In this document: in pieces, positions 35,730-44,387 of the stretch
Numbering within the stretch: the stretch's first letter is position 1
How the letters are laid out: every line of letters begins with the position of its first letter
Assembly (NCBI GenBank): GCA_017592665.1
Contig: JAGFNW010000042.1
Location: forward strand, 1-64,000
Source of the DNA: Streptosporangiaceae bacterium NEAU-GS5
GTDB lineage: Bacteria; Actinomycetota; Actinomycetes; Streptosporangiales; Streptosporangiaceae
DNA: 64,000 nucleotides
Direction: 5' to 3'
Program-made: the position numbers and the translations under genes
Notes under the pieces: generated by a model
The model's input: the letters and a program-made list of their open reading frames with translations, nothing else
What the model was told of the DNA's origin: nothing
The model's database searches: none

Positions 35730-36020
35730 TTTGCTGGGGCCGTGATCGGGGCATGCTGGGGCCGGGCCGCAGGCCTCCAGGACAGGCGACGCTCCGTCAT
35801 CGGATGCGTCGAGTCGTTCTGCTCGGTGCTCGGTGCTCGGTGCTCGGTGCTCGGTGCTCGGTGCTCGGTGCGCAGTGCGCGCCGGTCGTGCCGTTCGGCC
35901 TATCCGTAGGTTGACACTCCCGGGGGTTGCGTGGCCAGCATGCAGAACGAGCGGGGCGACGGCTTCCCAGATACGGCGGTGCCGACGCAGCGCGGCGACG
36001 ATGGTGTGGTCCAAGCTGAT
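35730..36020 (-). pseudogene. Deleted C-terminal remnant of a tyrosine integrase
   Basis: The sequence from 35730 matches the 3' end of the integrase gene at 27.5-27.7 kb (shared TTTGCTGGGGCCGTGAT and GGGGCATGCTGGGGCCGG). On the minus strand the codons LDHTIVAALRRHRR correspond to LDHTTVTALRRHRR of that integrase, then jump directly to LVLHAGHATPG (LVLHAGRTAPG), so the HxxR box and the nucleophile Tyr are deleted. A 7-bp tandem repeat lies inside it. It indicates a second related element once ended here. Confidence 0.75.
35821..35869. repeat. 7-bp tandem repeat (GCTCGGT, seven units)
   Basis: Seven perfect head-to-tail units of GCTCGGT inside the integrase remnant. Because seven is not a multiple of three, the array changes frame each unit and would break any coding function. 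Probably a slippage expansion. Confidence 0.9.
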
Positions 36021-36657
36021 CCGCTGCGGAGATGGCGTAAGTGTTGAGAATCGGCATTCTCACAAGAAGATCCTCGATCCATTCGCAGACCTCCGGTCGA
36101 TCTCGCCCAGTGATTTGTTGAGCGACGTTCGGGAAGCGCATGACAACGTCGTTCGTGGTGACGATGGCGGACGTGGATAGACCCCGCTGAAATAGGTGTT
36201 CGGCGGGGTCGTGTGGTGGCCATGGCGCAGTGCTGGTCATCAGTGGGTTTCTCAAATAGGTTCGTCCTTTCTCGTCAGAGATGTCCGCGGGTTTCCTTTC
36301 GGAAACCTCAGTGTAAGAACAACTCGTGCGAGCCCACCGAGGGAGAAGGTACAGCTGGGAATGTCACGGCCGAAGGCGTCCGGGCGATCTACCACACCGC
36401 GGGCAGCTCCCGTCGCAGGCCGGATCGCTTGGTAAACATCGTGGGGGTGTTGCCTGGCGACCTGTTCACATAATGCACGATTCGTGGCATATGTCTACAA
36501 ATAGGCGGAACGTCCCGACAGGGTTTCGTTTCCGCCGTGCCATCCCGGCCCCGTTGTCCCTCACTGCAAGCAGTATCGACCGATTACAGAGAAGGTCTCG
36601 AAGCGTCCGCTCTGCACGAGTTAGAGTTTTGCCGCCTATCGACGAAGCAGGTGATCC

Positions 36658-36972
36658 GTGCAACCGCTGACAAAGGTCGAGTTCCCGGACGGCGAAGTGA
36701 TTTGGGTCAGAGTTGATGGAAGACCGGGGCCAACTGATTCTGGGTTACGTGACGGCGGTGTGCGCGCTGTTCAGAACTTCACCGAGACCATCCGTGCCGT
36801 GGCGGCCAACGTTCAGCGGGCTGTGGAGCAGGTCAGTCCCGACGAGGTCAGCGTTGAGTTCGGCATGGAGCTGGCGGTCGACAAGGAAGGAGTTGTGGCG
36901 GCACTGGCGGGGATCAGCGGAAGCGCCACTTTGACGGTCACACTTACCTGGTCCAGGTCTTCCGCATCGTGA
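36658..36972 (+). CDS. Trypsin co-occurring domain (Trypco1/CU044_2847-like) protein
   Basis: A 104-residue protein of the small beta-rich family that accompanies trypsin-like effectors: N-terminal VEFPDGEVIWVRVDGRPGP, a helix (NFTETIRAVAANVQRAVEQV), then PDEVSVEFGMELAVDKEGVV and SGSATLTVTLTWSR. The S-x-D-E-V-x-V-E-F-G motif is characteristic. GTG start at 36658; its stop overlaps the next gene's GTG (GTGA at 36969-36972), so it is co-translated with the protease. In known systems it is a constant partner of unknown mechanism. First gene of the four-gene operon to 42495. Confidence 0.8.
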   Translation: MQPLTKVEFPDGEVIWVRVDGRPGPTDSGLRDGGVRAVQNFTETIRAVAANVQRAVEQVSPDEVSVEFGMELAVDKEGVVAALAGISGSATLTVTLTWSRSSAS

Positions 36973-38825
36973 TCACAGTACGTGACTGTCTGGTGCAGGT
37001 CGACGGCGCCTCCGTCGGCAGTGGCTTCCTGGCCGCGCCGGGTTTTGTGCTCACCTGTGCTCATGTAGCTGGCAAGGAAACAAGCTCCGTACTGGTCTAT
37101 TGGCAGGGAACCGAGCTGGCCGGGCGAGTGCTCGCCGCCTCGCAGCCACCCGACGTGCCCTATGCGTTGTGGCCGTTCCCCGATCTGGCGATCATCGAGC
37201 TGACCGCGGCTCCACCTGGTCATCCCTGCGTCTGGCTGGATGACCGGCTGCCTGCCAGCGGCAGCAATCTGATGGTGCACGGATTCTCCACAAAGCTGCG
37301 CTCGGTACCGGAGGAGATCTCGGGCCGCTTCGTCTACAACGGCGACCAGGTGTTCCATGGCGGCAGCATGTTGCGACTGACCGACAGCGAGGTCGCCGCC
37401 GGCATGTCCGGAGGCCCGGTCCTCAACGAGGCCTCCGGTGGCGTGTGCGCGGTGGTCAAGGCCACGCGCATGGAGGACACCGACATGGGCGGCTTCGGTA
37501 CACCTGTCGGTGCGTTGCGTAGACTCCGCGCGGACGTCTATCGCCGGTTCATCCGTGCCCACGACCGCTTTCATGCCACCGAGCGCTGGCACAGTGATGC
37601 CCCAGAGGGCTCAGGCGTGCCTCGCGCCGAGGAACGAGCGCTGTTCGCGATACTGGCAAGCGCGCCCACGCCAGAGAATCCGATCACGGATTTCAGCGCC
37701 TTGGTGTCGGCCTTGACACCATCCCCGGCGACCCCAATGCATGATCATCGGGATGTCATCACAGAACTGGAGGCCATGGCAGCACCGATCGACGGCGTTC
37801 CACGAACGCTACGTCACGTTGCGGTGTTACTGCGCCGATTTGACGGCGAGCTGAAGGTGACGCTAATGGAATGGTTACACGCCGCGGCCGGGCGGCTTGG
37901 GCTGGGCCCTGACGCGCGAGCCCACCTCGCCTCGCTGCGGCCGCGAGAGACTGCCGGCTCAGTTCTGATCCAGCTGCGTCCCTCCAGCCGTGACCACACC
38001 CTGCTTAGCGTGAGTCTATGGCGCTATCACAGCGCCGATGAGATCACACCGGTCGACCTGCCGAATCATGATCCCCTGCCCTTGGCCGAGGCGTTGGACC
38101 TGGTACAAACACATCTGCCCGCGCAACTGGCGCTGTTAAGTGATCGCTGTGACACGGTCATGATCGAGCTCATCGTGCCCCGCGAGCTTATGGATGAGCG
38201 GTTCGAGGACTGGCGGCTGTGGCCCACCAGGTCCTGGTCGAGCCTAGGCCGAAAGCACCCAGTTGTTGTGCGTGACCTGGAACGTTTCGAAGACCCACAG
38301 CTACATGCCTCGTGGCGACGGCGCTGGAAACGTCTGTGCGCGGACGTGCCCATGACGCTGGTATGCAACAGCATCGGCGCCCAGCACGAACGCCTCGAGG
38401 GCTGGATAGAGGCCAATCCCGACGCGGCAGCGCTGATCTTGTCGGGTTCACCGCAGCACACCGGTTCCGATGCCGCTTTGGACGTCGCCATAACCTCCGG
38501 CATTCCAATGATCGCATGGCGACGCACCGATGCGGCGGATTGTCCCGCCGTGCATTCGCCGGCCTGCCGTTCAGCACTTTTCTCCCCGTGCCTGTGCGCC
38601 GACGATCCAGCCCATGCCCGATGCCCGGCAGCCGCCCTACTCGATGGACTCGAGGCCACCCGCGCGGCGAACTGGCCCGAGGAGATCCGGCGCCTACGGG
38701 CAGAGTGCGCAGCACAGCCGGGCGGCCACTATGCAGAAGGGCTGATCTTGCTGTGGGACGACCCGACGCGGACGCTTCCTGACGCGACCCTCCAGCATGC
38801 GAGCGAAAGGTATCAGCCTCTATGA
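36969..38825 (+). CDS. Trypsin-like protease fused to effector-associated and VMAP-C domains
   Basis: A 618-residue protein. Residues 1-200 are a trypsin-fold serine protease with His32 (LTCAHV), Asp72 (PDLAIIEL) and Ser146 (AGMSGGPVLN), a complete triad. Residues about 225-325 look like an effector-associated domain (death-like helical adaptor; SALVSALTPSP, HVAVLLRRFDGELKVTLMEW). Residues about 330-615 resemble the VMAP C-terminal domain (IQLRPSSRDHTLLSVSLWRY, VMIELIVPRELMDERFEDWR, YAEGLILLWDDPTR). VMAP proteins bridge MoxR ATPase and vWA partners in ternary conflict systems, and both partners follow. Here the protease is the likely effector. No signal peptide is seen, so it should act inside the cell. 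Confidence 0.85.
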   Translation: MITVRDCLVQVDGASVGSGFLAAPGFVLTCAHVAGKETSSVLVYWQGTELAGRVLAASQPPDVPYALWPFPDLAIIELTAAPPGHPCVWLDDRLPASGSNLMVHGFSTKLRSVPEEISGRFVYNGDQVFHGGSMLRLTDSEVAAGMSGGPVLNEASGGVCAVVKATRMEDTDMGGFGTPVGALRRLRADVYRRFIRAHDRFHATERWHSDAPEGSGVPRAEERALFAILASAPTPENPITDFSALVSALTPSPATPMHDHRDVITELEAMAAPIDGVPRTLRHVAVLLRRFDGELKVTLMEWLHAAAGRLGLGPDARAHLASLRPRETAGSVLIQLRPSSRDHTLLSVSLWRYHSADEITPVDLPNHDPLPLAEALDLVQTHLPAQLALLSDRCDTVMIELIVPRELMDERFEDWRLWPTRSWSSLGRKHPVVVRDLERFEDPQLHASWRRRWKRLCADVPMTLVCNSIGAQHERLEGWIEANPDAAALILSGSPQHTGSDAALDVAITSGIPMIAWRRTDAADCPAVHSPACRSALFSPCLCADDPAHARCPAAALLDGLEATRAANWPEEIRRLRAECAAQPGGHYAEGLILLWDDPTRTLPDATLQHASERYQPL

Positions 38826-39850
38826 GTACCTGGCTGATCTACCAAGGAACCGGCGTGCCGCACGAGGGCCTGGCCGACCTGCCCGATCCGCCACCGTGGC
38901 GCGTCTTCTTCGACGACGAACCCACTCCGTTCGATCCGGCACACCAGTCTGGCCCATCGGAACGCTGGCCCGCTCGGGCCGCCGCCTATCAGGCCGATCA
39001 GGCGACGGTTGAGATGGTCAACACCGCTCTGTACCTGCGGCGTCCGCTACTCGTCACCGGCGATCCGGGCGTTGGCAAATCGAGCATCGCCTACGCCGTC
39101 GCCCGCGAGCTGGGGATGGGCGAGGTGCTGCGCTGGCCCATCTCCAGTCGCAGCACCTTGAAGGAGGGCCTGTATCAGTACGACGCGATGGGCCGCCTGG
39201 AAGACACCGGCACTCCCACCAGCAGGACCGCCACTACGACCAACGGCACCGCCGACGCCACCCAGATCGGACGATACTTCCGGCTCGGCCCGCTGGGCAC
39301 CGCCCTCGCCCCATACGCCCGGCCCCGTGTGCTGCTCGTAGACGAGATCGACAAGGGCGACTTCGACCTGCCCAACGACCTGCTCGACGTCTTCGAAGAA
39401 GGCCTCTACCGGATTCCGGAACTAACGCGGCTCGCCTTCGATGAGACCGTCCCCGTGCGGCCCGCCGACGACGGCGACCTCATCCAAGTCGCGGCGGGGC
39501 GTGTACGATGCCGAGCGTTTCCCTTCGTCGTGATGACCAGCAACGGCGAACGCGACTTTCCTCCCGCTTTTCTGCGCCGCTCCGTTCGCCTGCACCTGCA
39601 ACGCCCCGATGAACGCCAACTCAGAGCCATCGTCGAAGCCCACCTCGGCGACGCAATTGACCACGCCGACATGCTTATCGCCGCCTTCTTGAGCAAGCGC
39701 AGCATTGGAGAGCTGGCCACCGACCAGTTGCTACAGGCCATATACCTGGCACAGCACGCCCTGGGCGCATCGAATTCCGATGAGCGGGCCCTTACTCCAG
39801 ACCGGCTCGCGGAACTGGTGCTTCAGCAGCTATCGCAACCACGCACATGA
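38822..39850 (+). CDS. MoxR-type AAA+ ATPase
   Basis: A 342-residue AAA+ protein. Walker A GDPGVGKSS at 80-88, Walker B VLLVDEIDKGDFDLPND, sensor-1 region FVVMTSNGERDFPPAFLRR and an arginine-containing C-terminal lid. MoxR ATPases act as chaperone-like remodelers with vWA-domain partners. The start codon overlaps the preceding stop (ATGA), as does the next gene's, so it is part of a tightly coupled operon. In VMAP-type conflict systems the MoxR ATPase is thought to license or regulate the effector. Confidence 0.93.
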   Translation: MSTWLIYQGTGVPHEGLADLPDPPPWRVFFDDEPTPFDPAHQSGPSERWPARAAAYQADQATVEMVNTALYLRRPLLVTGDPGVGKSSIAYAVARELGMGEVLRWPISSRSTLKEGLYQYDAMGRLEDTGTPTSRTATTTNGTADATQIGRYFRLGPLGTALAPYARPRVLLVDEIDKGDFDLPNDLLDVFEEGLYRIPELTRLAFDETVPVRPADDGDLIQVAAGRVRCRAFPFVVMTSNGERDFPPAFLRRSVRLHLQRPDERQLRAIVEAHLGDAIDHADMLIAAFLSKRSIGELATDQLLQAIYLAQHALGASNSDERALTPDRLAELVLQQLSQPRT

Positions 39851-42495
39851 CCCTCAGCCTGCTCCGAACTGTCGTGGGCCGCTTGCGCGGAGGTGCGGAT
39901 CCCTCGCCGCGTGAACTAGCGGAGCTGCTATGGCTGGCGGGCCATCTGCCAGGGATGCCCGCAACCTCGACTCGCGTCGACGACGCCGCTACTGCGGCTG
40001 GTGCCGGCCCTGTCACGCCGAATGAGCACGCGCTGCAGATCCCCGATGAGCCGCTCACGCCCGTCTACCCGCCGAGCACAGCGCATGGCGCAGGCACCGG
40101 GATCGAGACTCCCGCCAGCCCGGTTCGTCTTCATGCCCGGCCGGGACTTGCCCAACAACGAGAATTGGCTCGAGCGTTGCGTCCGTTCGCGCGCCGCCGC
40201 CGCGATCTCCGCCGGCTGGAGTTCGACGAAGACGGCACTGCCGAGCGCCTTGCCGAATACCGGTTGCGACTTCGCGTTCCCGTCCAGCGGCCGCGACTGG
40301 ACCGCTGGTTCGATGTCGTTGTCGTCCTTGACGGTAATCCGACCAGCCTTGCCTTGTGGGATTGGCTGGCACTGGATCTTGTTCGACTGCTGCGCGAGGT
40401 GGGAGCCTTCCGCGACGTCCGTGTCCGCTTCCTTCACACCGGCACCACGCCCGCGCTCACCGCCTTCCCCGGTGATGATGCACAGCGGCGCAGTTCCATG
40501 GAAATCCGAGACTGGTCAGGCCGCCGCCTAGTCTTGATCTTGACGGATGGGGTCAGCCCAGTATGGCGGACCTCGGGCGTCCAGCAGGTCGTTGCTCAGT
40601 GGGCGTCAGCCGGTCCGGTCGCGATATTTCAGATGCTGCCTGAGCATCTCTGGGCGCGCACCACGCTGCCGCCCATTCCCGGACGGCTCAAGGGCTCCGG
40701 ACGGCAGAGCGCCAACATCGAGCTCGACTTCGCTGGATACCAGAGGCGCGCCCGGCGACTGCCCACGGGCAGCATCCCCGTCCCGATCCTGGAGATCCGG
40801 CCCGAGTGGATCAAGCCTTGGGCTGAAGTCGTCGCCAGCCAAGACGGGCACGCCGCCGATGTTGCCGTGGCCATCTTCTCCGGCGCCGAGCCACGACCAG
40901 CGGCCAGTATCCCCGCACCTATCCCCGATGACGCTGCGGCAGCCACGATCCTGTCCAGGTTCCACGCCTCAGCCAGCCCGGACGCTTTTCAGCTGGCCGC
41001 CTACCTTTCGGTGGCGCCACTCACAATAGCCATCATGCGGGTCGTCCAGGAGGCAATGCTGCCCGGCCGACCACCGAGCGTGCTGGCCGAGGTCCTCTTC
41101 GGAGGTCTGATCCTGCCGCTTCCCGCTATACCGACAACCCTTGCACAGGACTGGCCCTATGAATTCATTCCCGGCGCTCGGACAGCGCTCCTGGAATCGC
41201 TACGAACTCATGAGGTCGACAAAATTTTGACCGAGATCACCCGCTACGGCGAGCACAACCCCCACCAGGCAATCGGGAAGGTCAGCGGACTGATCCCCGA
41301 TCCCGCCGGCAAGGCCATGATCACACAAGGAGTTCCGTGGGCTTGGGTGCGCGACCATGTGCTCAGGCGGCTGGGCCTGCCGATTCCAGCCGCAACGCCC
41401 GAAACCGTGTCCTCGAAGACCACAACCCCGGCCCCGGCTGTGGACGATCCGATGACCTACCGGACTGCCCTCATCGGGCTGGAAACTTCCAAGGCCGAGG
41501 CGCACCAAGTGGCACCTGCGCCCAAACTGGACTCGACTCGAGACCTGCTGATCGCGCTGGCCAGGCGATACTCCTTCAGCGACGTGGGCGCGCTGGCGCC
41601 CGGCGTACTGCGCGACCAGACGCGCGCCGCGCTGGTCGCCTCCGTGTGCGAGTTCGGGCACCGGCTGCTGGTGCTCGACGCGGAGGACTTCGCCACCGAC
41701 CCCGCCTCCCGTGACCTGCCCGACGACCTGCGCCGCGCCGCCTGGGCCTGCCATATGCCGCAGACCACGCGCGAGCAGCCGCGCGGGGTGCTCGATTCGA
41801 TGCGTCCCCTGTTCTCGCTACTGCTCGAGGTGATCCGGATCCGCTGGGAGCAGCGCGAGCTGAGCGCGATGATCGCCGCGGTGCACATGGCCAGCGAGTA
41901 CCTGCCGCTGCTGGCCTTCGAGACCGAGCTCGGCCACGGCGGCGACCCGGCGCGCTGGCCGGCCGGGCTCCGCGCGAAGGGCAGCCGCTTCGGCGTGATC
42001 GGCGACCGCGAGTGCCCTCACACCAACTCCGAGAAGTCCGCAGCCGAGCGCACGCTCCGCGTCGCGGGCGAGCCGGGCGAGGGCTGGCGCGCCTACCTCG
42101 ACCGGCAGCACAGCCAGGTCGCCGGAGCGCTGGCGTACTGCGTGGCCCGCTGCAGGAACCCGTGTACCGCGATGGACTGGGTGGCCGACCGCGCCGGCCT
42201 GGCCGAGCGTTGCCGGGTCGCGCTGGAGTTCGCCGAGACCCCTCTCGTACGGCTCCGGCACGCGGCCCCCGTCGGGAGCGGCCACGGCCAGCCATCGCCT
42301 GAGGGGATCCTGGATGCCTGGGCGCGCAGCCGCGTCCACCTGAGCCGCAACGGCGTCGGCCACCGCGCCACCGACGACGACGGCTATCCGTTGCCGGGCC
42401 TGCCAAGCCTGATCTCCGCCGTGGCCGCCACCGAGATCCGTCCCGCGACGCTCCTTTCCGACGTCGCCGACGAGGTGGTGACCCTGCTCAGTTAG
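39847..42495 (+). CDS. SAV_2336-like vWA-type protein with an unassigned C-terminal domain
   Basis: An 882-residue protein. The first about 530 residues follow the SAV_2336 N-terminal-domain family: a conserved start (SPRELAELLWLAGHLPG), RALRPFARRR, a vWA-like core with VVVVLDGNPTSLALWDWL and LVLILTDGV, then a conserved helical region (FHASASPDAFQLAAYLS) ending in VLRRLGLPIP. The MIDAS-like site reads DGNPTS rather than DxSxS, so metal binding is doubtful. After a Thr/Pro-rich linker, residues about 540-882 form a helical domain I do not recognise (RDLLIALARRYSFSDVGALA, LIGDRECPHTNSE-type region, CVARCRNPCTAMDW). It looks GC-richer than the first part. Translationally coupled to the MoxR gene and the last gene of the operon. 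Confidence 0.8.
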   Translation: MTLSLLRTVVGRLRGGADPSPRELAELLWLAGHLPGMPATSTRVDDAATAAGAGPVTPNEHALQIPDEPLTPVYPPSTAHGAGTGIETPASPVRLHARPGLAQQRELARALRPFARRRRDLRRLEFDEDGTAERLAEYRLRLRVPVQRPRLDRWFDVVVVLDGNPTSLALWDWLALDLVRLLREVGAFRDVRVRFLHTGTTPALTAFPGDDAQRRSSMEIRDWSGRRLVLILTDGVSPVWRTSGVQQVVAQWASAGPVAIFQMLPEHLWARTTLPPIPGRLKGSGRQSANIELDFAGYQRRARRLPTGSIPVPILEIRPEWIKPWAEVVASQDGHAADVAVAIFSGAEPRPAASIPAPIPDDAAAATILSRFHASASPDAFQLAAYLSVAPLTIAIMRVVQEAMLPGRPPSVLAEVLFGGLILPLPAIPTTLAQDWPYEFIPGARTALLESLRTHEVDKILTEITRYGEHNPHQAIGKVSGLIPDPAGKAMITQGVPWAWVRDHVLRRLGLPIPAATPETVSSKTTTPAPAVDDPMTYRTALIGLETSKAEAHQVAPAPKLDSTRDLLIALARRYSFSDVGALAPGVLRDQTRAALVASVCEFGHRLLVLDAEDFATDPASRDLPDDLRRAAWACHMPQTTREQPRGVLDSMRPLFSLLLEVIRIRWEQRELSAMIAAVHMASEYLPLLAFETELGHGGDPARWPAGLRAKGSRFGVIGDRECPHTNSEKSAAERTLRVAGEPGEGWRAYLDRQHSQVAGALAYCVARCRNPCTAMDWVADRAGLAERCRVALEFAETPLVRLRHAAPVGSGHGQPSPEGILDAWARSRVHLSRNGVGHRATDDDGYPLPGLPSLISAVAATEIRPATLLSDVADEVVTLLS

Positions 42496-42778
42496 CGCCT
42501 CCGCGCTCTGCTGGCTCCCCAGCGGGACGCGTGATCGGCGAGATGCCGGACCGGCGAGCGGGCCGTTCCAGCTCCACGGCGCTGAACGCCTGGCCATCAG
42601 ACATTGCCGCGAGCCGGCAATCGCTGTCGGGCAGCCGGGTCCTGGCCCGCTCGCCGGTGACGACCTCCGGTCGGCACCCCGCCGGATCGACCAAGTTCAG
42701 CACCGCGCGACACCACAGGTGGACGGCGAGGGCCCGCTGGAGTGACGGTCCTATTACGCGGGCCCGGGCAGTTGACAT
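42488..42778 (-). CDS. Hypothetical protein converging on the vWA gene
   Basis: A 96-residue frame with coding-like codon use in its first two thirds (RALAVHLWCRAVLNLVDPAG, TRLPDSDCRLAAMSDGQAF). It overlaps the end of the vWA-like gene by eight bases on the other strand. No family is recognised. It may be complete or the 3' part of a gene that lost its beginning. The region 42779-42986 upstream contains nothing else supported. Confidence 0.4.
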   Translation of the reverse strand: MSTARARVIGPSLQRALAVHLWCRAVLNLVDPAGCRPEVVTGERARTRLPDSDCRLAAMSDGQAFSAVELERPARRSGISPITRPAGEPAERGGAN

Positions 42779-42986
42779 AAGGGCCGATATCGCACATCAA
42801 ATGGAACTGGCAATTCGGCAAATGACCGGCCACTTGCCCCTGGTGATTTCTAGTCAATGCCCGATCGGCAGCACAGCGTGACTCGATGATATGAGAGTGC
42901 GCTCATATGAGCTCGCTCCAAGCACCGCAAAATCTAAGCACCAACGTGGCGGCAGATGCGGATGAACCTTGCGCGAGACTGTCTCC

Positions 42987-43325
42987 ATGCAGGCATGGGA
43001 CGACTTGGACGAGGTCGACCGCCAGGTAATGCTGCTCGCAGGCGAAGAGGGCATGCTGTGGGAGGTCTGCGCGACCTTGGAGCCGGACGCCGCCAAGCGA
43101 GACGCAGGCATCGTTGCGGAAGGCCAGCGCATCGCGGGAGCCCTCGCGCAGCAAGGGCTGCTGTGGTTCTACCGCGTCCAACCTGACAATCCGGCCCTCA
43201 CCGAACCTGAGGTCGTCGCGCTGTTCAACGACCCGGCCTCGTGGCTCCGCGATGAGGAAGCGGGCACCGTGGCGAACGTCTGCCTGTTCGCGACCGAGGA
43301 CGGCGAGCGATTTCTGAGGTCGTGA
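42987..43325 (+). CDS. Hypothetical protein, small, acidic
   Basis: A 112-residue acidic, probably globular protein (MQAWDDLDEVDRQVMLLAGE, ALAQQGLLWFYRVQPDNPAL, PASWLRDEEAG). ATG at 42987 is preferred over a slightly longer frame. It shows no membrane segment and no catalytic motif. Its mix of helices ending in a short C-terminal strand resembles small actinobacterial proteins of unknown role. It sits alone between the conflict operon and the toxin-antitoxin pair. The stretch 43326-43572 between it and the antitoxin holds no gene. Confidence 0.5.
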   Translation: MQAWDDLDEVDRQVMLLAGEEGMLWEVCATLEPDAAKRDAGIVAEGQRIAGALAQQGLLWFYRVQPDNPALTEPEVVALFNDPASWLRDEEAGTVANVCLFATEDGERFLRS

Positions 43326-43572
43326 AGCGACGCACGCTCATCGGCAGATGAGGATGTGCAGCGAACACCTCGCGAGATCACCCATACGAGCGCATCTCCC
43401 TGCGTTGCCGACCGAGCGGGGCTGATCCGGCCCAGGCTGGTTGGGGCGCACCCTGGCGACACTGACAGACGCTATCCCTGGCACCGGCGCGAGGATCACT
43501 CTGCCCGTAGCGAGACTTCATCGCGTTCGCGCCTGCGGTGAAGACCTGGGATCATCAAGCTGGGGAGGCATC

Positions 43573-43803
43573 ATGAACTTCAATCGGATCACCGTCGAGC
43601 CGGACAAACTCGAGGGCAAGCCCACGCTGCGGGGACTGCGCATCACCGTGGAATCAGTGGTCCGCCTGGTCGCCGCGGGCTGGACCTTCGAGGAGATCCT
43701 GGCCGACTACCCCGACCTCGAACGCGCCGACATCACCCAAGCCCTGGAATACGCCGCAGCCGCGACCAACGTGCACTTCTACCCGCTCCGCGAGCCAGCG
43801 TGA
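43573..43803 (+). CDS. DUF433 antitoxin (VapB-like)
   Basis: A 76-residue DUF433 protein with the family signature EGKPTLRGLRITVESVVRLV followed by AAGWTFEEILADYPDLERAD and a C-terminal ALEYAA helix, the winged-helix-like fold typical of antitoxins paired with DUF5615/PIN-like toxins. GGGGAGGCATC precedes the ATG. Its stop overlaps the toxin's GTG start (GTGA at 43800-43803), the classic coupling of toxin-antitoxin operons. It should neutralise the toxin and repress the operon. An N-terminal copy survives in the collapsed fusion at 564-731. Confidence 0.85.
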   Translation: MNFNRITVEPDKLEGKPTLRGLRITVESVVRLVAAGWTFEEILADYPDLERADITQALEYAAAATNVHFYPLREPA

Positions 43804-44168
43804 ACCTTCTGGTCGACGAGAACCTCTCCCCTCGAGTGGCCGAGCTCCTGACCAAGGCCGGCCACAACGCCGTGCACGTACGCGACCTGCGGGCCACCAG
43901 CGCACCCGACACGGCGATCATGGCACTGGCCGTAGCAGGTCAGCGCGTCATCATCTCCGCAGACACCGACTTCGGCGCGCTGCTGGCACAGTCCCGGGCC
44001 ACAGAACCATCCGTCATCCTCGTGCGGGAACTGCTGGAACTGCGCCCGCCCGATCTCGTGAACATCATCGTGGCCAACCTCGACCTCCTCGAACCCCACC
44101 TACAGACTGGAGCGATCTGCGCGTTCACCCCGGCAGGCATCCGAGTCCGAGCACTTCCCCTGCGCTGA
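43800..44168 (+). CDS. DUF5615 PIN-like toxin
   Basis: A 122-residue protein with the DUF5615/Mut7-C-like start MNLLVDENLSPRVAELL, then HNAVHVRDL, the VIISADTDFGALLAQS acidic motif, SVILVREL and a C-terminal VRALPLR. The conserved acidic residues (D6, E7 and the DTD cluster) resemble the metal site of PIN nucleases, so an RNase toxin is likely. GTG start overlapping the antitoxin. It lies immediately upstream of the att-flanking repeat, placing it at the very end of an integrated element, where such modules can stabilise the element. Confidence 0.85.
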   Translation: MNLLVDENLSPRVAELLTKAGHNAVHVRDLRATSAPDTAIMALAVAGQRVIISADTDFGALLAQSRATEPSVILVRELLELRPPDLVNIIVANLDLLEPHLQTGAICAFTPAGIRVRALPLR

Positions 44169-44380
44169 CCGAATCAGAGAGCCAGCAGCCATCCTCGCCG
44201 AGACTCTTCGTGCCAGAATTCCATGATCATCGGTGTGCCCACGCGGGCACACCGCGCCGACAAGAGTCGACAGAACCGCGCAGAACCCGGTTCAACCCGA
44301 TCGCCGCCATCTGCGGAATCAGCGTTTCCGCAGGTGAGAGTACTCTTACCGGCCCGGTTCGATTCCCGTCACCCGCTCCA
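44169..44380. repeat. Att-flanking repeat, copy B, ending in tRNA-Gly 3' end
   Basis: Contains the palindrome (44232-44253, arms GGTGTGCCC and GGGCACACC around ACGC), the CTGCGGAA/TTCCGCAG hairpin and CAGGTGAGAGTACTCTTACC. It ends at 44356-44380 in GGTTCGATTCCCGTC followed by ACCCGCTCCA, the T-arm and acceptor of a bacterial tRNA-Gly. The tRNA's 5' half is missing, so this is an att site or a junction between two tandem elements. Confidence 0.8.
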
Positions 44381-44387
44381 CACACGA

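Larger units (their letters stand above)
35559..36657. other. Gene-poor stretch with integrase debris
   Basis: Holds the integrase remnant at 35730-36020. Minus-strand codons around 36026-36255 (TNDVVMRFPNVAQQITGRDR, EWIEDLLVRMPILN) look gene-like but match no family I recognise and are cut by the remnant. From about 36260 to 36657 nothing is supported beyond a probable promoter region for the operon starting at 36658. Confidence 0.45.

Noticed and set aside
35821-35869. Tandem repeat considered as a CRISPR array or iteron origin
   Set aside because: Units are only 7 bases with no spacers; they sit within an integrase remnant with no replication gene.
42531-42881. A plus-strand 116-codon frame after the vWA gene
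   Set aside because: Codon use favours the opposite strand (42488-42778); the plus-strand product is low-complexity and shadow-like.
44356-44380. tRNA-Gly gene at att copy B (and likewise at 59984-60008)
   Set aside because: Only the T-arm and acceptor 3' strand are present; upstream sequence does not supply the 5' half.
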